Shown: positions 25,995 to 35,838 of the stretch, one piece after another | Layout: the number at the start of each line of letters is the position of its first letter | Position numbering within the stretch: position 1 is the first letter of the stretch | From: Acinetobacter sp. YWS30-1 | GTDB lineage: Bacteria; Pseudomonadota; Gammaproteobacteria; Pseudomonadales; Moraxellaceae | Assembly: GCF_033558715.1 (NCBI RefSeq) | Contig: NZ_CP114606.1 | Span: 62,001-126,000, forward strand | Direction of reading: 5' to 3' | Length of the DNA stretch: 64,000 bases | Notes under the pieces: generated by a model | Told to the model about the DNA's origin: nothing | Databases searched by the model: none | The model's input: the letters and a program-made list of their open reading frames with translations, nothing else | Made by a program: the position numbers and the translations under genes

Positions 25995-27296
25995 TTAAAT
26001 CAGATGCTCGACTGCAGCACGGATGATTCCAAGGATCAGACCAATACAGGCCCCGACCACGACACCATTAACCCGGATCATATGCAGGTCACCACCGACT
26101 TCGTTTTCAATCTTGTCGATCATCTCAGTCGAATCCCATTCATGAATACGTTCACTGATAAAACGGATCACTTTCTCACTGTACTGGTCACTCAAATCGA
26201 CAGCGATACCACTGAGACGGTTATTCAGCAACTCACGCACTGAAGTATTTGAAATAATATTTTCACCGACTTGCTGAATGGCGACTCGCAGATTCTCCGC
26301 AATCCCCGAATCCGACTTTTGCAAATCTGCTTTGATGGCATCGCATAAAATGACCACTGCACCACTGATAAAATTTAGCACTTGCGGACTGTCAAGCAGG
26401 GCATCTTTAGTTTCATTCAGTCGCTGGCTGGCCATACTTTCAGAATCTGCCAATTGCTGCATCAATTCTTGAGCTGTTTCTTCAATTTTAAGCCGCCACG
26501 GATGGTCGGGATCTGCCAGCATGGCTTCCACCCGCTGAATCACCGAATCGATACTGCGTTGCTGCACATCAATACCGATCCAGCTGGCGCCTTTGGCCAG
26601 ACGCCAGACGCCCATTTCCTTGAATAAAGTGCGGGTCAGCTCACGGGTTTGTTCTGGATGTGAAGTCATCCAGGCATGTACCACATCTAGGCCGCGTTGC
26701 AGCACATCCTGATGGAAATCATTTTCCAAAACAGCGCGCAGCATTTCGCTGGCCAGGGTATTGATCTGGGTGTTTTTGACCCATTGCACACTATTGCTCT
26801 GAATAAATCCGGCGATCTGTTCCTGCCCGACAAATTCAAATACTTTGGGTACGGTCTGCTGAATCACTTGTGTGACTTGAGCATTATTCTGCGGATTGGC
26901 CAGCCAGCGGCCAGCAGCCAGACTTAAATCGGTACTGGCCAGACTGCGCTGCACAATTTGCGGGGAAAGGAAATTTTCCTGCACAAAGCGCCCCATAGAT
27001 TCGGCAATCCGGGCCTTATTGCGTGGAATAATTTCAGTATGGTCACGTAAAAATTTTGGAATCGGTAGCCGGCCAAAAGGATTGCGGAACAGCACGGTAA
27101 TTGCATACCAGTCCGCCAGACCACCGACTACACCTGCTTCGGCAGAGAGCATCAGAATATGAATCAGCCAGACATATTCAGGCAGCAGTTTGGCAGTAAT
27201 CATCAGCGCCAGCCAAGCCAGTACTGCGACGACCAGTGCAATAGTCGCAAAACGTTTACTGCGTTGTAAGCTCGGTGACGGCTGCTCTTTCTGCAT
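25995..27296 (-). CDS. DUF445 family membrane protein
   Basis: A 433-aa protein with a hydrophobic N-terminal pair of segments (about 15-50), the family block GGLADWYAITVLFRNPFGRLPIPK (residues 59 onward, in two parts), a long helical middle with many Gln/Glu residues suggesting extended coiled helices, and a last helix near 410-430. Such proteins are inner-membrane anchored with an elongated domain; the function is unknown. It is 14 bp downstream of the lipoprotein gene and probably forms an operon with it and the DUF924 gene. Confidence 0.88.
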   Translation of the reverse strand: MQKEQPSPSLQRSKRFATIALVVAVLAWLALMITAKLLPEYVWLIHILMLSAEAGVVGGLADWYAITVLFRNPFGRLPIPKFLRDHTEIIPRNKARIAESMGRFVQENFLSPQIVQRSLASTDLSLAAGRWLANPQNNAQVTQVIQQTVPKVFEFVGQEQIAGFIQSNSVQWVKNTQINTLASEMLRAVLENDFHQDVLQRGLDVVHAWMTSHPEQTRELTRTLFKEMGVWRLAKGASWIGIDVQQRSIDSVIQRVEAMLADPDHPWRLKIEETAQELMQQLADSESMASQRLNETKDALLDSPQVLNFISGAVVILCDAIKADLQKSDSGIAENLRVAIQQVGENIISNTSVRELLNNRLSGIAVDLSDQYSEKVIRFISERIHEWDSTEMIDKIENEVGGDLHMIRVNGVVVGACIGLILGIIRAAVEHLI

Positions 27297-27310
27297 AAAT
27301 CATCCTGTTA

Positions 27311-27877
27311 TTAGGGCGTGGCCGGCTGCGGTTGGAGTACTTGGCCGGATGGACTTACTCCATATTTAGCGCCAAGTGATTGTAAAATCAAGCGGGCATC
27401 AAAGGCATCTTTCGGCTCCTGACCGGCTTTAAAGCACTCAATGGTATAAGCCACTTGAGCAGGATCTAAAGTGACAGTATAGGGCTGGTCATAGAATGGA
27501 TCGGGCCAGAATCCCGGATAGCGACGGGAATAACCATAAGGACGATAATAGCCGTATGGATAGACGCTAGGCGCCGGATAGACAATCGCCTGACGCGGTG
27601 GTTGCTGGGTACGGTTGCTTGGATCGTTCAGTACCCGGAAAAACTGGAAACCGTTCTGAACTGTGGTCTGCGCGGCTTTCAGCAGGGTAATTTCTTCGGC
27701 TGTACCGAAACTCATATTAGGTCGCGCCTGAAAACTGATGCGATAAGTGTTGGCATTCAGTGGAGTAGTGCTGTACTGGCCGAGCTGGTCAAAGGTAAGC
27801 GGCTTGGACGGTATCGTTGCACAGCCAGAAAGCAGGGCAGTCGTCGCAAGGGTCAGGGCAATGACGGTCTTTTTCAT
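27311..27877 (-). CDS. Putative lipoprotein (CC0125/CC1285-like)
   Basis: A 188-aa exported lipoprotein with lipobox LLSGC (Cys19) after a typical signal. The mature part has TYRISFQARPNMSFGTAEEITLLKAA, which resembles a small lipoprotein family I know as CC0125/CC1285, then a Pro/Tyr-rich stretch (YPYGYYRPYGYSRRYPG) and a conserved C-terminal region. No catalytic motif is seen. It lies in a leftward group with DUF924 and DUF445 genes. Confidence 0.75.
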   Translation of the reverse strand: MKKTVIALTLATTALLSGCATIPSKPLTFDQLGQYSTTPLNANTYRISFQARPNMSFGTAEEITLLKAAQTTVQNGFQFFRVLNDPSNRTQQPPRQAIVYPAPSVYPYGYYRPYGYSRRYPGFWPDPFYDQPYTVTLDPAQVAYTIECFKAGQEPKDAFDARLILQSLGAKYGVSPSGQVLQPQPATP

Positions 27878-27918
27878 CTTCGTTCTCCTGATAGGATGAT
27901 CCAGCGAGTTACAGACCT

Positions 27919-28458
27919 CTAGAAGCTGCTATCTGGCTGGGTCAGGAAACTCAATTCTTCCTCGGTGGATTCACGGCCCAGAATCTGGTTGCGATGTGGG
28001 TAGCGTCCGAAACGGTCAATAATGATTTTATGCTTGATTTCATATTCGAGGTTTTCTGGATTGCCGAGGCGCTGAAATAATTTTAGCGCAAATTCATGGA
28101 TTAATTGAGACTCGCTATGCATGAAAGGCATATAAAGAAAGGAACGTTGCTCCGGACTCAGCTGTTTATCCAGATCCTGGCTGATGGCTTCCTGAGCCAG
28201 TGCCAAAGCCAGACTATCCTGAGCAAAAGCACGCGGCGTATCCCGAAAAATATTGCGTGAGAACTGGTCCAGAACAATGATTTCAGCTAATCGACCATCA
28301 GCATTCTTACGCCATGACCATAGTTCAGCTCTACTCGCCTGTTCCAGAATATCACCAAATTTTTCCTTCAAACTTTGGTCGAACTGGTCACTTTTGGCAA
28401 ACCAGTTGGGTTGAGTTTCAGGACTAAACCAGAAGTCTAAAATATCTTGATAATTCAT
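27919..28458 (-). CDS. DUF924 family protein
   Basis: A 179-aa soluble, largely helical protein. Family hallmarks are the N-terminal ILDFWFSPE, IIVLDQFSRNIFRDTPRAFAQD near residues 60-82 and the FGRYPHRNQILGRESTEEELSFL ending. DUF924 has a TPR-like fold and no agreed function. First of a probable three-gene leftward operon. Confidence 0.9.
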   Translation of the reverse strand: MNYQDILDFWFSPETQPNWFAKSDQFDQSLKEKFGDILEQASRAELWSWRKNADGRLAEIIVLDQFSRNIFRDTPRAFAQDSLALALAQEAISQDLDKQLSPEQRSFLYMPFMHSESQLIHEFALKLFQRLGNPENLEYEIKHKIIIDRFGRYPHRNQILGRESTEEELSFLTQPDSSF

Positions 28459-28610
28459 AATGTTTACAATTTATTAGCATTTATTTGTTAATAAAATCAC
28501 AAATTTCACATGTCTTATAGAGAAACTTTGTGTTAAAAATTTGCCCAACTAAAAATCAATGGTTTGCTTGAAAACTAGGCAGGGCAGCATGTGCTGTCTG
28601 GAAATCGCGG

Positions 28611-28616
28611 TATACT
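28611..28616 (+). promoter_or_regulatory. Possible gshA promoter -10 element
   Basis: TATACT (5/6 of consensus) sits about 54 bases before the gshA start. No good -35 hexamer is found at the expected distance, so the call is tentative. Confidence 0.35.
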
Positions 28617-28669
28617 AAGCTAAACCGATGATTCTATTTTAATAGTTACCCCCATTAAGCGAGATTGTA

Positions 28670-30247
28670 ATGAGTCAACCTGAATCGACTGCCCATGATG
28701 TATTACCGGAATGGGTAGATTCGTCGCTCATCAAAGGAATGCTGCGCGGTATCGAGCGTGAGAGCTTGCGTATGCAAAGCAATGGTTTCCTGTCACAGGA
28801 ACCGCATCCTCATGCCTTAGGTTCAGCTCTGACACATCCGCATATTACGACCGATTATTCTGAAGCCTTGATGGAGTTTATTACTCCACCGAAAGAGAGT
28901 ATTACTGAAGCTCTCAACTATCTGACCGACATTCATGCCTTTGTACACCGTCATCTGAAAAATGATGAAAAGCTCTGGCCGATGTCTATGCCATGTATGC
29001 TCGACAGCAAGGATGAAAATATCCCGCTAGCGCAATATGGCAGCTCCAATATTGGTTTATTTAAAACGCTGTATCGTCATGGTTTAGGCGTGCGTTATGG
29101 CCGTCGTATGCAGACCATTTCCGGGGTTCACTATAATCTGTCTTTCCCGGATCATTTCTTTATAGCGCTCCAGGAACAGGAAACTGATGAAGAGCTGCGC
29201 GCTTTAAGTCTGCAGGATTATCGCAGCCATCGTTATATGGGGCTGATCCGTAACTTTATTCGTTTAACCCCATTGGTGATTTTTCTGGTTGGCGCCAGTC
29301 CAGCCGTTTGCCAGTGTTTTATGACCGGACGCGATCACCATTTATTCCCGCTGGTACGCGGTACTTTATATACGCCTTATTCGACTGCATTACGGATGGG
29401 ACGCTTTGGCTACCAGAATTCAGCGCAGAAACAGCTGGGTATTCACTACAATAATCTGCAGGATTATCTGGAAGGTCTGCAAAAAGCGGTCAGAACACCG
29501 TACAAACAGTTTACCCGTCTGGGTCTGGATGATGCCAATGGTCAGCCAATTCAGATCAATGACCATGTGCTACAGATTGAAAATGAATACTACAGTCTGG
29601 TGCGTCCAAAGCAGGTACCTAAAGAAGGTGAAACTCCATCGCAAGCCTTGCAAAATCGCGGGATCGGCTATGTTGAGCTGCGTGCTGTAGATGTCAATCC
29701 GTATAGCGCGATCGGGATCAATGAAGATACTGCCGGCTTCCTGGAAGTAGTGGCACTGTACTGCTTATTGCAAGACAGCCCGGCATTGCTGGATGCCGAA
29801 CAGGAAATCATTGACCAGAATCAGGCTGAAGTGGTCAATCGTGGCCGCGCCTATAACGCTGCGATTATGGAAAATGGCCAGCGCTATATGATTGAAGACT
29901 GGTGTAATCTGCATTTGCAACGTATGCAGCCACTGGCTCAATTGCTCGATCAGGCTTATGAAACTGATCTATATAGCAATGCTATGCAAGCCATGCAGAT
30001 CCGTGTCGATGAAGTTGATGCGACCTTGTCAGCCCTGATTGTCGGAGATATTCGTAGCCACAGCAGCATGTGGCAGTTTGGCCAGCATTTGGCCCATCAG
30101 CATAGCAATCTCTATGAATCACATCGATTAAGCAAAGAAACACTTAAATATTTCAATGAATTGTCACAAAAGTCATTGCAGCAACAACAGCAGCTCGAGC
30201 AAGATAACACGATCAGTTTTACTGAATATTTAGCCCAATATCGATAA
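28670..30247 (+). CDS. gshA: Glutamate-cysteine ligase
   Basis: GshA forms gamma-glutamylcysteine, the first step to glutathione; GshB is encoded at 48721. The 525-aa protein is of the proteobacterial GshA type, with GIERESLRM near residue 27, TDYSEALMEFITPP, the ISGVHYNLSFP block and RGIGYVELRAVDVNP in the active-site region. A short Gln-rich stretch (QQQQQLEQ) lies near the C-terminus. dsbB follows 18 bp later, so both genes probably share a transcript linking thiol synthesis and disulfide formation. Confidence 0.96.
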   Translation: MSQPESTAHDVLPEWVDSSLIKGMLRGIERESLRMQSNGFLSQEPHPHALGSALTHPHITTDYSEALMEFITPPKESITEALNYLTDIHAFVHRHLKNDEKLWPMSMPCMLDSKDENIPLAQYGSSNIGLFKTLYRHGLGVRYGRRMQTISGVHYNLSFPDHFFIALQEQETDEELRALSLQDYRSHRYMGLIRNFIRLTPLVIFLVGASPAVCQCFMTGRDHHLFPLVRGTLYTPYSTALRMGRFGYQNSAQKQLGIHYNNLQDYLEGLQKAVRTPYKQFTRLGLDDANGQPIQINDHVLQIENEYYSLVRPKQVPKEGETPSQALQNRGIGYVELRAVDVNPYSAIGINEDTAGFLEVVALYCLLQDSPALLDAEQEIIDQNQAEVVNRGRAYNAAIMENGQRYMIEDWCNLHLQRMQPLAQLLDQAYETDLYSNAMQAMQIRVDEVDATLSALIVGDIRSHSSMWQFGQHLAHQHSNLYESHRLSKETLKYFNELSQKSLQQQQQLEQDNTISFTEYLAQYR

Positions 30248-30265
30248 TAAATAAGAGGATTAACC

Positions 30266-30793
30266 ATGCAATGGGGTTATCGCTTCGTGAGTGGTGTGTT
30301 GTTTTTGGCATCTGTTGCCGGGATGGCATTTGCTTTATATCTTGAGCATGGACAGGGTCTGAACCCTTGCCCATTGTGTGTGTTTCAACGAATCGGATTG
30401 ATCGGACTAGGGATTATTTCCCTGATTGCCTTGCTGCATAATCCGAAATCCAATGCCATGAAGCGTGGTTATGCTTTCTTAGGCTCGCTGAGTATCTTAT
30501 GGTCAGTCGGTGTCGCTGCACGGCATGTCTGGCTACAGAACCTGCCCCCAGATCAAGTGCCGAGCTGTGGCCCAGGTCTGGATTACTGGCTGGAAACTTT
30601 GCCGATGAAATCGGTATTACAGCAGGTATTAAACGGTTCAGGTGAATGTGCCGCAATTGACTGGACGTTCCTGGGGCAATCTTTACCGGTCTGGTCATTG
30701 ATGTTCTTCAGTATTTTATTGCTGATCAGCCTGTGGCAGTTATTCCGCAAATATCAGACTGCGCCCGTCAAACGTTTAAGAGATAAATACTGA
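30266..30793 (+). CDS. dsbB: Disulfide bond formation protein B
   Basis: DsbB re-oxidises DsbA and passes electrons to quinone in the inner membrane. The 175-aa protein has four transmembrane helices and both cysteine pairs: Cys35/Cys38 (NPCPLCVFQR) and Cys101/Cys128 in the second periplasmic loop. It follows gshA by 18 bp and is closed by a terminator. Confidence 0.95.
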   Translation: MQWGYRFVSGVLFLASVAGMAFALYLEHGQGLNPCPLCVFQRIGLIGLGIISLIALLHNPKSNAMKRGYAFLGSLSILWSVGVAARHVWLQNLPPDQVPSCGPGLDYWLETLPMKSVLQQVLNGSGECAAIDWTFLGQSLPVWSLMFFSILLLISLWQLFRKYQTAPVKRLRDKY

Positions 30794-30814
30794 TTTTCAA
30801 AATTGGAATCAAAA

Positions 30815-30836
30815 AAGCCAGTCTACAGACTGGCTT
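30815..30836. terminator. Bidirectional terminator
   Basis: AAGCCAGTC (30815-30823) and GACTGGCTT (30828-30836) with A-run left and T-run right; between dsbB and the convergent hydrolase gene. Confidence 0.87.
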
Positions 30837-30881
30837 TTTTTTATCACTCTCTTAGAGGCGAACCAAATTTTTTACCTTCAA

Positions 30882-32213
30882 TCATGTTAGGGCAATGCCT
30901 TCAATACTGTCCAGATCGGTCACGTATTCATGAATTTGCGTATAGGTTTCATCTTCCACACTTGGATAGAACCAGCGCACAATCTGTTCGGCCACCAGTG
31001 GATGATACTGAATTTCAAAATGATTCAGTCCATAGAAAATCGCCTTATGTGCGTCGGGTACTTTCAGATCAAAACGCGGATGGGGATGTTCGCCCAAGGC
31101 ACTTTTGACACTGACCAGATAATCACCGATCACATTAAGCGTTTTGTTGGTATGGTGTTCAAACTCGATCGTACCTGCCACCAGATAGGCATCAATATGC
31201 GCAGGAATCGGTGCCGGTTTACGGTTGTCGTCCATAAAGCCAATCCGTACCGGATTGTGTTCCCAGTCATCATCCCGGACGCTGCCATGACGTAAGTCTA
31301 GAATTCCGTTACTGCGAATATTCACCACATGTCCCACAATTTTCACTAAAGGAAAATGTCCGAGCTTTTCCTGCAAACTAAAACCAAAACGTTCCAGTAC
31401 CGCACCATGATGCGGTGAGCCCAGACAGACCAGATTTTCTACCATCGGAATCCAGTCATAGACATTTTGTTTGCCATAGAACAAGGCGCTGCGTGACACC
31501 AGACCGCCCATACTGTGTCCGATCAGATCAATACTGGTAATTCCTGGATTACGTTTGACCAGATCCTGCAAGGCATTGGCCAGACTGCGGCCATTGGCTG
31601 AAATGCGGCGTCCGGTATTGTAATTCAGGTACAGCATGGTGTTATGGTCACGCTGTGCCAGTAATTTTTCCCCAATACCCGGATATTTGCGGGTTGACCA
31701 GTCCAGATGGTTCATGCACAGACCATGTACAAATAGGGTAATGCGTCCAGTTAGCTCACCTTGTTGCAGAGAACCATAATGATCGTAAATGAGCATCGGC
31801 AGGGCGAGGGGATTCTGATATTTCAGCAGATAATCGCCAATAATCCCGTTCAGGGCACTGACCATAAAATGCATGGTCGGGGTCAGGGGTTTATTATGTA
31901 ATTTAGGAAATCTTTCAATAATACGACGCAGTCCAGGCGCAATCAGGGTATTGCCATAATGAAAGATCATGTCATAAGACATTTGATACAGACGTACGAT
32001 ATAAGGAATATTCTGGAAAGTTTTGGAATTTTTTTCACTCAGCCCGAATACGCTCATTAAAATTTCACGCTGAATCGATTTAATCAGCTCCTGTACTACA
32101 TCACTAAAGCGCATGGTGACCAATTGTGCCAGGCCTTCCAGGACATCTGCCTGGCTAAGCGGAGTTCGGTCCCATCGACAATAGGTTTCATGCAATGGCG
32201 TTAAACTTGGCAT
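30882..32213 (-). CDS. Alpha/beta hydrolase, lipase-like
   Basis: A 443-aa protein without a signal peptide. Residues about 155-330 form an alpha/beta hydrolase core: oxyanion-type ITLFVHGLCMNHLDW, then the nucleophile elbow DLIGHSMGGLVSRSA and LVCLGSPHHG, typical of PGAP1/lipase-like enzymes. The N-terminal 150 residues are helical and not recognised. The substrate is unknown, though a lipid or polyester ester is plausible. Convergent with dsbB. Confidence 0.85.
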   Translation of the reverse strand: MPSLTPLHETYCRWDRTPLSQADVLEGLAQLVTMRFSDVVQELIKSIQREILMSVFGLSEKNSKTFQNIPYIVRLYQMSYDMIFHYGNTLIAPGLRRIIERFPKLHNKPLTPTMHFMVSALNGIIGDYLLKYQNPLALPMLIYDHYGSLQQGELTGRITLFVHGLCMNHLDWSTRKYPGIGEKLLAQRDHNTMLYLNYNTGRRISANGRSLANALQDLVKRNPGITSIDLIGHSMGGLVSRSALFYGKQNVYDWIPMVENLVCLGSPHHGAVLERFGFSLQEKLGHFPLVKIVGHVVNIRSNGILDLRHGSVRDDDWEHNPVRIGFMDDNRKPAPIPAHIDAYLVAGTIEFEHHTNKTLNVIGDYLVSVKSALGEHPHPRFDLKVPDAHKAIFYGLNHFEIQYHPLVAEQIVRWFYPSVEDETYTQIHEYVTDLDSIEGIALT

Positions 32214-32455
32214 TTGATCCTATCCTTTATATGAGCCGTAGACATCTTTCTTTTTTGAGCACTTCGCGGTATAAATTCTTTTTTCAGTATTCTTGATTCT
32301 CAATTTATTCGGAATACTCTTAAAATAGCGAGAATTGCATAACATTAAAGGCTTTTTTGTCAGACAATTTAAGCAATTAAGTGGTTATAAAATGAAGTGT
32401 ATTTCACACTTTTAAATTAAATTTTGACATTTTGTTTGTTTTTTATTGATTGCCG

Positions 32456-33049
32456 ATGAATATCATTTACCTGCATGGGTTCAAGAGTAGTAGTAGCTCG
32501 ATTAAAGGCCAGTTATTGGAACAATACTGTGCCAAGTACCCGGATATTCAGGTGCATTTACCCGATTTGAACATGCCGCCGATGACTGCAATTCAGAAGA
32601 TTTCTAAATTGATCCAGTCGATGGATCAGGTGGCATTGGTCGGCAGTAGTCTTGGGGGATTCTATGCGACATATCTGGTCGCTCAAGCGCATGTGCCGGC
32701 TGTACTGATCAATCCGGCAATGCGACCATGGCAGCTGTTTCGTGAACTGTTTGATGATGAATTGCCTCTGCAGATTCATCCGAACTGGTGCCTGAATGAC
32801 GCAGATCTTGGCCAGCTCGAAGCTATGGCGCTACCAACTGCACAAGATGCAGACAAAATATTAGTGCTGTTACAACAAGGCGATGAAGTTTTGGATTATC
32901 GTGAAGCACATCGCTATTATAGTTCAGCTCGTCCACCTGCACTGCTGATGACCGAGGCCAATGGCAGCCATGGTATGGATGATTTTGCGGAGAAAATTCC
33001 GCTGCTCTTACAGTTTTTATCCGACTGCATAAAAAAGGAAACCGAATAA
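32456..33049 (+). CDS. yqiA: YqiA-family esterase
   Basis: A compact 197-aa alpha/beta hydrolase: IIYLHGFKSSSSSIKG at the N-terminus, nucleophile elbow VGSSLGGFYA near residue 65 and the late GSHGMDDF with the catalytic histidine. In E. coli yqiA lies directly upstream of parE, as here (1-bp gap). YqiA has esterase activity with short acyl substrates; its cellular role is unclear. ATG 32456 is preferred over TTG 32450. Confidence 0.9.
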   Translation: MNIIYLHGFKSSSSSIKGQLLEQYCAKYPDIQVHLPDLNMPPMTAIQKISKLIQSMDQVALVGSSLGGFYATYLVAQAHVPAVLINPAMRPWQLFRELFDDELPLQIHPNWCLNDADLGQLEAMALPTAQDADKILVLLQQGDEVLDYREAHRYYSSARPPALLMTEANGSHGMDDFAEKIPLLLQFLSDCIKKETE

Positions 33050-33050
33050 C

Positions 33051-34931
33051 GTGTCTCAATATACGGCTCAATCTCTTGAAGTTTTATCTGGTCTAGATCC
33101 GGTGCGTCGTCGTCCGGGCATGTATACCGATACCTCTCGTCCAAACCACTTGGCGCAGGAAGTGATTGATAACGCGGTCGATGAGGCACTGGCGGGACAT
33201 GCCAATAAAGTCACGGTCACGGTGTATAAGGATGGTTCATTATCGGTCGAAGACAATGGCCGTGGTATGCCTGTCGATATTCACCCGGAATATGGTCAGA
33301 GCGGGATTGAAATTATCCTGACCAAACTGCATGCCGGTGGTAAGTTCAGTACTGATAATTATCAATTTTCTGGCGGTCTGCATGGCGTAGGGATCTCGGT
33401 CGTCAACGCGCTTTCTAGCCGCGTAGAAGTTGAAGTTCAGCGTCACGGTAACCTGTACAAAATGGCCTTTGAAAATGGTGAACCGACTGCACCGTTAGAA
33501 GTACTAGAAGGCAAGGCACCGAAACGTGCCACAGGGACAACTGTTCATTTCTGGCCGGAAACCAAATATTTTGATTCGCCTAAATTTGCCCTTAAAGCAT
33601 TAAAACATAACTTAAAAGCCAAAGCGGTATTGGCTGCTGGTCTGCAAATTAACTATATCGACCAGATCAATGATGAAAAGATCACCTGGCAGTTTGAAAA
33701 TGGTCTGGTCGACTATTTGATGGATGAGCTGGAAGACCGTGAAATCATTCCGGCCCCTGCGTTTGTGGCGACAGGTGATGCTGAGCGTGCCAGTGCAGAA
33801 TTTGCCATCTGCTGGAATGTGGAAGGTGGAGAAAGTATTCAGGAATCATACGTCAACCTGATTCCAACCGCACAGGGTGGTACTCACGTGAATGGCTTAC
33901 GTTCAGGCGTGACCGATGCCATGCGTGAGTTCTGTGAACTGCGTAACCTGTTGCCGCGGAATATGAAACTGTCTGCAGAAGATGTCTGGGATGGAGTGAA
34001 CTATATCTTGTCACTGAAATTCCAGGAGCCACAATTCTCTGGTCAGACCAAGGAACGTTTATCTAGCCGTGAAGCCTCAGGTATCGTACAGAATATTGCC
34101 AAAGATGCGTTTGCGCTATGGTTAAACCAGAATTCAGACATTGCTATGCAACTGGCAGAAATGGCGATTTCCAAAGCAGGTCGCCGTCTAAAAGCAGCCA
34201 AGAAAGTTGAGCGTAAGAAAATTGTCGCTGGTCCGACTTTACCTGGGAAACTGTCAGATTGTGTGGGACATGATCTGGATCAGTCTGAACTGTTTATTGT
34301 GGAAGGGGACTCTGCGGGCGGCTCAGCCAAGCAGGCACGGGACAAGAATTTCCAAGCGATCATGCCGATTCGCGGGAAAATTTTAAATACTTGGGAAGTC
34401 TCTTCGGATGAAGTGCTGGCCTCTCAGGAAGTGCATAACATTGCAATCGCGATTGGCGTCGATCCAGGTTCAGATGACCTGTCTGAACTGCGTTATGGCA
34501 AGATCTGTATTCTTGCCGATGCCGATTCGGATGGTCTGCATATTGCGACTTTGTTATGTGCGCTGTTTGTAAAACACTTTCCGATTCTGGTCGAGGAAGG
34601 GCATCTGTTTGTAGCGATGCCACCACTATTCCGTATCGATGATGCTAAAGATGTGCACTATGCGCTGGATGAAGATGAACTGGAAGGCATCCTGAAAAAA
34701 TGTAAAACCAAGAACCCGCAGATTACCCGATTCAAAGGTTTAGGTGAGATGAATGCCAGCCAGCTTCGCGAAACGACTTTGGATCCTAATACTCGCCGTC
34801 TGGTACAACTGGATCTGGATGATGTGCACCTGACTTCAGGCTTACTGGATAAACTTCTGGCCAAAAAACGCGCCAGTGACCGTAAAGACTGGCTGGAACA
34901 GAAAGGTAATCTGGCGGATATCGTTGTTTAA
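33051..34931 (+). CDS. parE: DNA topoisomerase IV subunit B
   Basis: ParE is the ATPase subunit of topoisomerase IV, which decatenates daughter chromosomes with ParC. The 626-aa length and the lack of the long GyrB insert fit ParE. Visible are the GHKL ATP site (EVIDNAVDEALAGHA, VEDNGRGMPVD, GGLHGVGISVVNAL) and the TOPRIM motifs VEGDSAGGSAKQARD and ADADSDGLH. It starts with GTG one base after the yqiA stop, with AAGGA upstream, so translation is probably coupled. Confidence 0.96.
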   Translation: MSQYTAQSLEVLSGLDPVRRRPGMYTDTSRPNHLAQEVIDNAVDEALAGHANKVTVTVYKDGSLSVEDNGRGMPVDIHPEYGQSGIEIILTKLHAGGKFSTDNYQFSGGLHGVGISVVNALSSRVEVEVQRHGNLYKMAFENGEPTAPLEVLEGKAPKRATGTTVHFWPETKYFDSPKFALKALKHNLKAKAVLAAGLQINYIDQINDEKITWQFENGLVDYLMDELEDREIIPAPAFVATGDAERASAEFAICWNVEGGESIQESYVNLIPTAQGGTHVNGLRSGVTDAMREFCELRNLLPRNMKLSAEDVWDGVNYILSLKFQEPQFSGQTKERLSSREASGIVQNIAKDAFALWLNQNSDIAMQLAEMAISKAGRRLKAAKKVERKKIVAGPTLPGKLSDCVGHDLDQSELFIVEGDSAGGSAKQARDKNFQAIMPIRGKILNTWEVSSDEVLASQEVHNIAIAIGVDPGSDDLSELRYGKICILADADSDGLHIATLLCALFVKHFPILVEEGHLFVAMPPLFRIDDAKDVHYALDEDELEGILKKCKTKNPQITRFKGLGEMNASQLRETTLDPNTRRLVQLDLDDVHLTSGLLDKLLAKKRASDRKDWLEQKGNLADIVV

Positions 34932-34956
34932 GTATATTTCTAATATGCATTTAAAA

Positions 34957-34974
34957 AGTCCGCAATCGCGGGCT
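34957..34974. terminator. parE terminator (bidirectional)
   Basis: AGTCCGC (34957-34963) and GCGGGCT (34968-34974, one G-T pair), AATC loop, A-run before and T-run after. Confidence 0.83.
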
Positions 34975-34990
34975 TTTTTAACAACTCAAT

Positions 34991-35719
34991 TTAGGACTCA
35001 ACTTTTAAATAGTGTCCATCTGCATAGACATTATGTCCAAAGCCACAACCTGAACTGCCACTGTCCTGTTTTAAAATTACCTGCTGCCCCTGTTTAGGAT
35101 CAAAAGCAAAATTGAGATTAATTTTGCAGTCATCTGATCGATAGGTCGTTTGGGTTTTATTAACAGGCATTGTGGTTTCAAATTCACCTATATTTGGACC
35201 ATAAATCATGCTATTTAGTCCCATATAGAGGCCATTAAAATGAATCTGATAAGAATTTTTAATCCGTTTGACTTGAATGGTATTCCAGTGACCGAAGCCA
35301 GCATGCTGTATATAGATGCCAGCCAAGTTTTGAGTTTTTTGCGGGGAAGGAAGCTGTTTTAAATTAAATTGACTGCTTTTGGCTTGAGGAAAGACTGAGA
35401 ACCAGGCCCGTGCCCATTGTGGCTTTCCTGATTTAAAATAGCTTAAGCCAACATTATTAAAAGCAGTGGCAATAGCATTTTCGGAAAAAGATACACCACT
35501 GTTTTCACTATGCATCTCACAAAAAGCAGACCAGGAAGCTTGCTGTTGAAATTGTCCTAGCGCATTTTGATACTGTTTCTGATCATAAAATTTTCTTCCC
35601 GAGTTGGCATAGCTTTTCACCTTGGCACATTCGGATCGGAGTTCAGTTTCAAAGTCTGAATTGGCGAAACTGAAACTACTCAGAGGGAGAATACTGATAA
35701 AGATAAGCCACTTATTCAT
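34991..35719 (-). CDS. Exported protein of unknown function
   Basis: A 242-aa protein with a signal peptide (MNKWLIFISILPLSSFSFA). The N-terminal half has a TPR-like helical region (KFYDQKQYQNALGQFQQQ and NNVGLSYFKSGKPQWARAWF); the C-terminal half is beta-rich with Cys residues (DDCKINLNF, SSGCGFGHNVYADG) and may form a disulfide. I do not recognise the family. The start at 35719 is the first ATG giving a signal peptide. Monocistronic, convergent with parE. Confidence 0.78.
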   Translation of the reverse strand: MNKWLIFISILPLSSFSFANSDFETELRSECAKVKSYANSGRKFYDQKQYQNALGQFQQQASWSAFCEMHSENSGVSFSENAIATAFNNVGLSYFKSGKPQWARAWFSVFPQAKSSQFNLKQLPSPQKTQNLAGIYIQHAGFGHWNTIQVKRIKNSYQIHFNGLYMGLNSMIYGPNIGEFETTMPVNKTQTTYRSDDCKINLNFAFDPKQGQQVILKQDSGSSGCGFGHNVYADGHYLKVES

Positions 35720-35838
35720 AATTTTACTCAACTGACATTATTCTGGTTTTAATAGAAAATTTTATCTATCAGTAATTTTTCTAACAGATTATTGATCCAA
35801 TTAGATTAAGTTTTACATAAAAAATAAAATATTTTGGT